DNA of 64,000 nt from Streptomyces sp. NBRC 110035 (GTDB lineage: Bacteria; Actinomycetota; Actinomycetes; Streptomycetales; Streptomycetaceae). Under the pieces are notes generated by a model, which made no database searches, was not told the DNA's origin, and worked only from the letters and a program-made list of their open reading frames with translations. The translations under genes were made by a program, and so were the position numbers. The first letter of the stretch is position 1. Every line of letters begins with the position of its first letter. Shown here piece by piece: positions 60,401 through 64,000 of this stretch. The stretch covers positions 124,001 through 188,000 of the forward strand of contig NZ_BBNN01000026.1 of the NCBI RefSeq assembly GCF_000829695.1. The letters run 5' to 3'.

Positions 60401-60669
60401 GGGTGGTCCCCGCCGGCGAGCCGGCCGACCCCAAGCGCCGGATGGCCCTGGTCTTCCGCTGGTACTGCGCCCAAGCCCAGCGGTGGGCGATCGAGGGCAC
60501 CCCGGAGCGCGTCGCGGACTACCAGGTGGCCTGCGGGCCGGCGCTGGGCGCCTGCAACCACTGGCTGCGCGGCACCCCGTACGAGGCCTGGCGCGACCGG
60601 CACGCCGACCAGCTGGCCGACCGACTCATCACCGAAGCCGCCGAGATCGTCGGGTTCACCGGCGTGTAG
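57406..60669 (+). CDS. Acyl hydrolase-acyltransferase-enoylreductase trans-PKS protein
   Basis: 1087 residues, three domains. Domain 1 (about 10-330): acyltransferase fold with FLFAGQGSQYHGMG and active Ser in GASLGEVV; the Arg that grips the malonyl carboxylate is replaced by Gln (LLEQVALF versus AERGRL in domain 2), the hallmark of acyl hydrolases such as PedC. Domain 2 (about 355-640): FPGQGAQAKGMG, GHSLGEFAAL, Arg present, APFHSRYM, a malonyl-type trans-acyltransferase. Domain 3 (about 668-1087): PfaD-type FMN enoylreductase (HAYVAGGMHHGVSSVELVAR, VRVGGGGGIGSPEAAAAAF, LGADFVLTGSINLCT). This set defines trans-AT polyketide systems. GTG 57406 overlaps the previous stop. Confidence 0.93.
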   Translation: MSDRGGPLTMLTPVFLFAGQGSQYHGMGRWLYGADPVFREALDSLDAVVRDVQDDSVITAIHRDGRGAETAMTRLSLTQPAIFMVEYALARMLRARGFEPELVLGASLGEVVAATVAGIFDPEECLRSLLEQVALFEAECPRGGMLAVLADADLVDRDPALAGAHLAAVNGPDNFVLAGTADRLDDIERHLNAGGVLCQRLPVLYPFHSPLIDGVRDAFTKLVGRLTPRPATIPLISGTTGTEIHRPDSAHFWQVLREPFDLTRALEPLLARDDLLFLDLGPSGSMANLVRDRLPEGSRSRVLPLLSPYARDEVLYQAVLDTRSLIAAPARRTEVTAMITETPVADPATPEDGFDVYVFPGQGAQAKGMGRDLFDRFPELVERADAVLGYSIRELCLEDPGRNLRDTRYTQPALYVVDALTWLAALQEGGRLPDYLLGHSLGEFAALFAAGVYDFETGLRLVAERGRLMGQVTGGTMAAVSAVDADLVREVLRDAELSGLDIANYNAPTQTVIAGPADAVNRALAVFKDKGARCAPLNVSAPFHSRYMAQAAEEFGRLLDATPFAAPKIPVISNVDARPYAPDAVAATLRRQIVSPVRWTDSIRLLMGRGAFRARELGPGQVLTKLIARIREEATPLRPEPERIVVPTGPVRASAPQRAQPGSAAFRRDHGVRHAYVAGGMHHGVSSVELVARLARSGLLGCFGAAGLPLADVADAIRGIRAAAGAAAPFGVNLTYDPFDPRAEADLVDLLVRENVSLVEAATYVEVTPALVRHRLTGARVLADGTVHAPRKLLAKVTRLDTARLFFAPPPRPLVERLADDGLLTAEEAAAGERIALADDICAIGDGADYTDQGALPALLPSVRRLRAQLGGVASDVRVGGGGGIGSPEAAAAAFVLGADFVLTGSINLCTAESGLSEAAKDLLPNLDVHDTAYAPYGALFELGGRARVLRKGVLFHVRAGKLYDLWRTYDSWDAVPGQIRARVERDYFGAGFEELASRVVPAGEPADPKRRMALVFRWYCAQAQRWAIEGTPERVADYQVACGPALGACNHWLRGTPYEAWRDRHADQLADRLITEAAEIVGFTGV

Positions 60670-60683
60670 CAAAGGAGAGCGTT

Positions 60684-61886
60684 GTGTCCGAGACCGTTCG
60701 TTCCGTCGACGGCCTGCCCATGACCCGGGGCGCCTGTCCGTTCGCCCCCGCACCCGAACTCGCCGAGCTGCGCGCGGAGCAGCCGGTGGCCCGCATGGTC
60801 TTCCCCGACGGCCACCTCGGCTGGCTGATCACCGGCTACGACCAGGTACGCCGGCTCCTCGCCTCCCGGGGCATGAGCTCGCGCGGCGACCTGCTGCGCA
60901 CCCCCATTCCGCTGCCGATGGCCGGGGACCGGACCGAGCTGGCACCGGGGATGTTCACGGCGATGGACCCGCCGGAGCACACCCACTACCGGCGCCGGCT
61001 GACCGCCTGGTTCTCGGCCCGCCGCACCCGGACCATGGAGCCGAGGCTGGCCGAGCACGTCGAGCTGTACCTCGGCAGGATGATCGAGGAAGGCGGCCCC
61101 ACCGATCTGGTCGCCGCGTTCGCCGAACCGGTCGCCGGGCTGGTGATCTGCGAACTGCTCGGTGTCCCCGCCGACCGGCGGGACGTGTTCGTCAAGGGCA
61201 TCAAGGCACTGCTGACCGTCCACTCCAGCGCGGAGGAGGCGATCGCCGGCTGGCAGAACGTCGGTGGGCAGCTGATGGAGCTGATCCGTTCCAAACGCGA
61301 AGAGCCCACCGACGACCTGCTCGGCACGCTGGTCGCCGACGGCGATCTCAGCGACGAGGAACTGGCGACCATCGGCAGCGTGCTGCTCGTGGGCGGCTAC
61401 GACACCAGCAAGAACATGATCGCGCTGGGCACCTTCGCCCTGCTGGCCCACCCCGACCAGTACGCGGCCCTCGCCGCGGACCCGGGGGGCCTGGGCGCGG
61501 GTGCGGTGGAAGAACTGCTGCGTTATGTGACGGTCATGCACGCCGGCTCGATTCGCGCGGCCGGCGTCGACATGGACTTCGACGGACACCACTTCACCGA
61601 GGGCGACGCCGTGTCCCTGTCACTGGCCGCGGCGAACCGGGACCCGGCGCTCTGCGAGGACCCGGACCGCCTCGACATCACCCGGCCGCCGGTGGCACAT
61701 CTGTCGTTCGGCTACGGCATCCACCAGTGCGTCGGGCAGCAACTGGCCCGACTGGAACTGCGGATCGCGTTCGAGGCGCTGGCCCGGCGGCTGCCCGAGC
61801 TGCGCTTGGCGACATCGGCGGACCAGATCCGCACGAACCCCGAATCGATCATCTACGGCGTCCACGAGCTGCCGGTGACGTGGTGA
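60684..61886 (+). CDS. Cytochrome P450, cluster tailoring enzyme
   Basis: 400-residue soluble P450. I-helix LLVGGYDTSKNM with the acidic-Thr pair, K-helix EELLRY (intact ExxR), heme loop LSFGYGIHQCVGQQLA with the ligand Cys at about 349, and N-terminal PFAPAPELAELRAEQPV as in actinobacterial biosynthetic P450s. GTG 60684 with AAAGGAGAG upstream. It lies 14 bp after the trans-PKS gene. A ferredoxin partner is not encoded nearby. Expected to hydroxylate or epoxidise the product. Confidence 0.94.
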   Translation: MSETVRSVDGLPMTRGACPFAPAPELAELRAEQPVARMVFPDGHLGWLITGYDQVRRLLASRGMSSRGDLLRTPIPLPMAGDRTELAPGMFTAMDPPEHTHYRRRLTAWFSARRTRTMEPRLAEHVELYLGRMIEEGGPTDLVAAFAEPVAGLVICELLGVPADRRDVFVKGIKALLTVHSSAEEAIAGWQNVGGQLMELIRSKREEPTDDLLGTLVADGDLSDEELATIGSVLLVGGYDTSKNMIALGTFALLAHPDQYAALAADPGGLGAGAVEELLRYVTVMHAGSIRAAGVDMDFDGHHFTEGDAVSLSLAAANRDPALCEDPDRLDITRPPVAHLSFGYGIHQCVGQQLARLELRIAFEALARRLPELRLATSADQIRTNPESIIYGVHELPVTW

Positions 61887-61900
61887 ACGGAGACCACCCG

Positions 61901-62320
61901 GTGTACCGAGAGATGCTCAAGTCAAAGATTCACCGTGCCACGGTGACGCAGGCGGATCTGCACTACGTCGGCTCGCTCACGCTCGACTCGACGCTGATGG
62001 CCGCCGCGAACCTGCTGCCCGGAGAGAAGGTCGACGTCGTCGACATCGACAACGGCGCCCGGCTCAGCACCTACGTCATCGAGGGACCGGCCGGCAGCGG
62101 TGTGGTCGGCATCAACGGCGCGGCGGCCCGGCTGATCAGCCCCGGCGACCTGGTGATCATCATCTCGTATGCGGCGATGGCCGAGGAACAGGCTCGCTCG
62201 TACCGGCCGAGCGTGGTCTTCGTCGACGGCGGCAACCGGCCGCAGCACGTCGGCTCCGACCCGGCCGAGGCGCCCGACGGCGCCGACGACCTGATGCGCG
62301 GCGACACCGTCAGCGCGTGA
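61901..62320 (+). CDS. panD: Aspartate 1-decarboxylase
   Basis: Pyruvoyl enzyme converting L-aspartate to beta-alanine. Starting at GTG 61901 (GGAG 8 bp upstream) the self-cleavage site HYVGS falls at Gly24-Ser25, as in E. coli PanD, and the length is 139 residues as in the mycobacterial enzyme; GTG 61883, overlapping the P450 stop, is an alternative. KIHRATVTQADLHYVGSLTL, NGARLSTYVIEG (Arg54/Tyr58 region) and GSGVVGINGAAARL are intact. Found between cluster genes and not with pantothenate genes, so it likely supplies beta-alanine as a building block, as the homologue KirD does for kirromycin. Confidence 0.93.
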   Translation: MYREMLKSKIHRATVTQADLHYVGSLTLDSTLMAAANLLPGEKVDVVDIDNGARLSTYVIEGPAGSGVVGINGAAARLISPGDLVIIISYAAMAEEQARSYRPSVVFVDGGNRPQHVGSDPAEAPDGADDLMRGDTVSA

Positions 62321-62351
62321 CCGCACCGATCCGGCGAACTCGGAGACCACA

Positions 62352-63308
62352 ATGAGCCAACCCGATGTGATGACCGCCTTCACCGCCGGTCTGGCGGACA
62401 TCAACCTCGACGAGTCTAGAGCACCCCGTTCGGGGGTGGAGGCCGCCGGCATGAAGTCGGCCAGCTCCTCCATCTACGACATGGCGGCCACCCTGTCCGG
62501 CCGCGGCGAGCTGTGGAACTGGGGGATGTACGACCCTGACCTGGCCGCCGAGATCGAGGTCCGGCTGCCCGGCTTCACCGAGTTCGGCACCGACGGTTTC
62601 AGCGAGCAGCTCTACTACCTGGCCCTGCGCGATCTTCCCGACGGTATGGACGGATGCGCCGGCCGGGCGGTCCTCGAGGTGGGCTGCGGGACGGGCGAGG
62701 GGCTCAATTTCCTGTCCCGGCTCGTTCCCGGCGCCCGGATGACCGGCCTGGACCTGTCGCCGAAGGCGATCGCCCGGGCCGAGGCCACTCTGGCCCGGGG
62801 CGAGAGCCTGCGCTTCGTGCACGGCGATGCCGAGAAGCTGCCGTTCGAAGACTCCTCGGTGGATGTGCTGATCAACATCGAGAGCTCGCACACGTATCCC
62901 GATCTGGGCCGCTTTCTGCACGAGGCCGCGCGGGTGCTGGGTCCGGGCGGGACGCTGTCCCACATCGATGTGTTCACCCGCCAGCGGCTGCGGACGATGC
63001 GCGGGATCACCGAGGAGATGCCCCAGCTGAAGTGGATCAGCGATCACGACGTCTCCGGTGAGGTGCGCGCCGCGGTGCGCCGTCGGATGGCTCGGGGCAG
63101 CCGCTTCCGCCGCACGCTGGACCGGCAGCGGATGAACCCGCTGGTGCGCACGATCGCCACGCACAGTCAGATCCTCATGTTCGGCGGCATGTTCGCCGAC
63201 TACCAGCCGCCCGCCTCGATCAAGGTGCTCAGCCGACTGGGCCTCGTGCCGTGGATGAGCGGCCTGCCGATGGAGAGCTATCGGCACCAGGTCGCCGTCC
63301 GAGTCTGA
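62352..63308 (+). CDS. SAM-dependent methyltransferase, cluster tailoring
   Basis: 318 residues. SAM-binding motif I AVLEVGCGTGEGLNFL, motif II region FVHGDAEKLPFEDSSVDVLI, then ESSHTYPDLGRFLHEAARVL and PGGTLSHIDVF. The N-terminal part (WNWGMYDPDLAAEIEVRLPG, FSEQLYYLAL) resembles small-molecule O- or C-methyltransferases of the phthiotriol/phenazine type. GGAG is 6 bp upstream of ATG 62352. Nine base pairs separate it from the PKS gene downstream. Confidence 0.92.
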   Translation: MSQPDVMTAFTAGLADINLDESRAPRSGVEAAGMKSASSSIYDMAATLSGRGELWNWGMYDPDLAAEIEVRLPGFTEFGTDGFSEQLYYLALRDLPDGMDGCAGRAVLEVGCGTGEGLNFLSRLVPGARMTGLDLSPKAIARAEATLARGESLRFVHGDAEKLPFEDSSVDVLINIESSHTYPDLGRFLHEAARVLGPGGTLSHIDVFTRQRLRTMRGITEEMPQLKWISDHDVSGEVRAAVRRRMARGSRFRRTLDRQRMNPLVRTIATHSQILMFGGMFADYQPPASIKVLSRLGLVPWMSGLPMESYRHQVAVRV

Positions 63309-63317
63309 GGGGGAGAA

Positions 63318-64000
63318 GTGACCGTACGACTGTTCGCTGTCGCCGCCGAGACCGAGGACGGCCTGCTCGCCGCGGTCCGCGGCCACGTCGGCCGGATCCG
63401 TGCTGGCCGGGATCTGCCCTCGCTGGCCCGGTACTGCCATGACGCGGCAGCCGCGACGACCGGTCTGGCACACCGGGCCGCTGTCGCCGCCGAGTCGTAC
63501 GACGACCTCGCCGCGGGCCTGGACAAGCTGGTACAGGGGTGGGCCGACCGGGCGTCGGCTCCGCCGCTGTCCCGCCGACCGGGACTGGTGTTCGTCTTCG
63601 CCGGTCAGGGCGCTCAGTGGGACGGCATGGGCTTGGAGCTGCTGGCCACCGAGCCGGTCTTCCGCGTGGCACTGCGGCACTGCGACGAACGGGTACGTGA
63701 GCTGGCCGGCTTCTCGGTGATCCAGCAGCTACGGGCCGGCCCGGCGGCATCGCGGCTCGGTGAGATCGACGTGCTGCAGCCGACGATGGTGTCGTTGCAG
63801 ATCGCCCTGACGGCCCTGTGGCGCAGCTGGCACGTGGAGCCGGACGCGGTGACCGGGCACAGCATGGGCGAGATCTCCGCCGGGTACGCGGCCGGAGCGC
63901 TCGGTCTCGACGACGCCCTGCTGATCGCATGCCGCCGCAGCGCCCTGCTGCGGCGCATCGCCGGCCGGGGTGCGCTGGCCACCACCGAGCTGTCGCCCGA
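63318..64000 (+). CDS. Type I polyketide synthase starting with an acyltransferase, partial
   Basis: Only the first 227 residues are inside the window. An N-terminal linker (VRLFAVAAETEDGLLAAVRG, LARYCHDAAAATTGLAHRAA) of the kind that precedes acyltransferases, then the AT domain from about residue 95: FVFAGQGAQWDGMGLELLAT, active Ser in GHSMGEISAGYAAGAL, and the carboxylate-binding Arg retained (ACRRSALL). No ketosynthase precedes it, so this looks like a loading module of AT-ACP type. GTG 63318 with GGGGGAGAA upstream. Specificity motif lies past the edge. Confidence 0.88.
   Translation, partial: MTVRLFAVAAETEDGLLAAVRGHVGRIRAGRDLPSLARYCHDAAAATTGLAHRAAVAAESYDDLAAGLDKLVQGWADRASAPPLSRRPGLVFVFAGQGAQWDGMGLELLATEPVFRVALRHCDERVRELAGFSVIQQLRAGPAASRLGEIDVLQPTMVSLQIALTALWRSWHVEPDAVTGHSMGEISAGYAAGALGLDDALLIACRRSALLRRIAGRGALATTELSP

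Noticed and set aside
58030..60753. 907-codon minus-strand frame across the trans-PKS gene
   Set aside because: Antisense shadow; the + strand has three recognisable domains.
1..64000. CRISPR arrays, tRNA or rRNA genes
   Set aside because: No regularly spaced repeats and no tRNA-like T-arm or acceptor pairs were noticed; a tRNAscan run would settle it.

Overview
The window is high-GC actinobacterial DNA, almost certainly Streptomyces. The evidence is the GC-rich third codon positions, frequent GTG starts, a conservon operon (histidine-kinase-like, roadblock, DUF742, GTPase, P450), TerD and Spo0M-like proteins, a sugar ABC operon without its own ATPase gene, and a tap-tpg pair encoding the telomere-associated and terminal proteins of linear Streptomyces replicons. 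With many insertion sequences and decayed genes, this points to a chromosome arm or a linear plasmid rather than the core.

Layout. 1-6.4 kb: an oligosaccharide uptake and breakdown locus (divergent GH31 alpha-xylosidase; binding protein, two permeases, GH1 beta-glucosidase) with a repeated GAAGCGCTTC palindrome. 6.5-12 kb: CBS-BON protein, a decayed gene, an orphan VapB-like protein, a broken IS110 element, a membrane EEP-family protein and a RidA protein. 12.2-16.2 kb: a conservon ending in a P450 that lacks the ExxR motif. 16.5-20.8 kb: AlkZ-like DNA glycosylase, a WYL regulator behind a perfect inverted repeat, and three frameshifted genes. 20.8-24.5 kb: TerD, GlsB-like and Spo0M-like stress proteins, two of them behind the same TCTAC-N6-GTAGA element, then an acyltransferase. 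24.6-35.4 kb: P-type ATPase, hydrolase and IS30 remnants, erythromycin-esterase-like protein, FAD oxidoreductase, carboxylate-amine ligase, and cysteine-free L33 and L36. 35.5-43.1 kb: DUF4190 protein, lipoprotein, response-regulator remnant, sirtuin, tandem GNAT protein and a membrane-anchored Mrr-like nuclease.

43.4-46.1 kb holds a compact operon: a small helical protein, a polyprenyl diphosphate synthase and an MpaB/Lcp-type (DUF2236) oxygenase, which suggests that an isoprenoid chain is made and then oxidised or cleaved. tap-tpg follows at 46.4-49.1 kb, then a TetR regulator with a double operator and its MMPL exporter. At 52.9-55.5 kb an ISL3-family element with perfect 27-bp ends sits inside an IS256-family element that also carries an internal deletion.

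From 55.6 kb to the right edge runs a biosynthetic gene cluster on the + strand: an A-PCP NRPS protein whose reading frame begins inside a TetR remnant, a three-domain acyl hydrolase-acyltransferase-enoylreductase protein, a P450, an aspartate 1-decarboxylase (beta-alanine supply), a methyltransferase, and the start of a PKS that opens with an acyltransferase. The left border of the cluster appears to have been remodelled by the IS elements. About ten genes in the window are frameshifted, several at short homopolymers, while very long genes nearby are intact. I read this mainly as gene decay, but it should be checked against raw reads.
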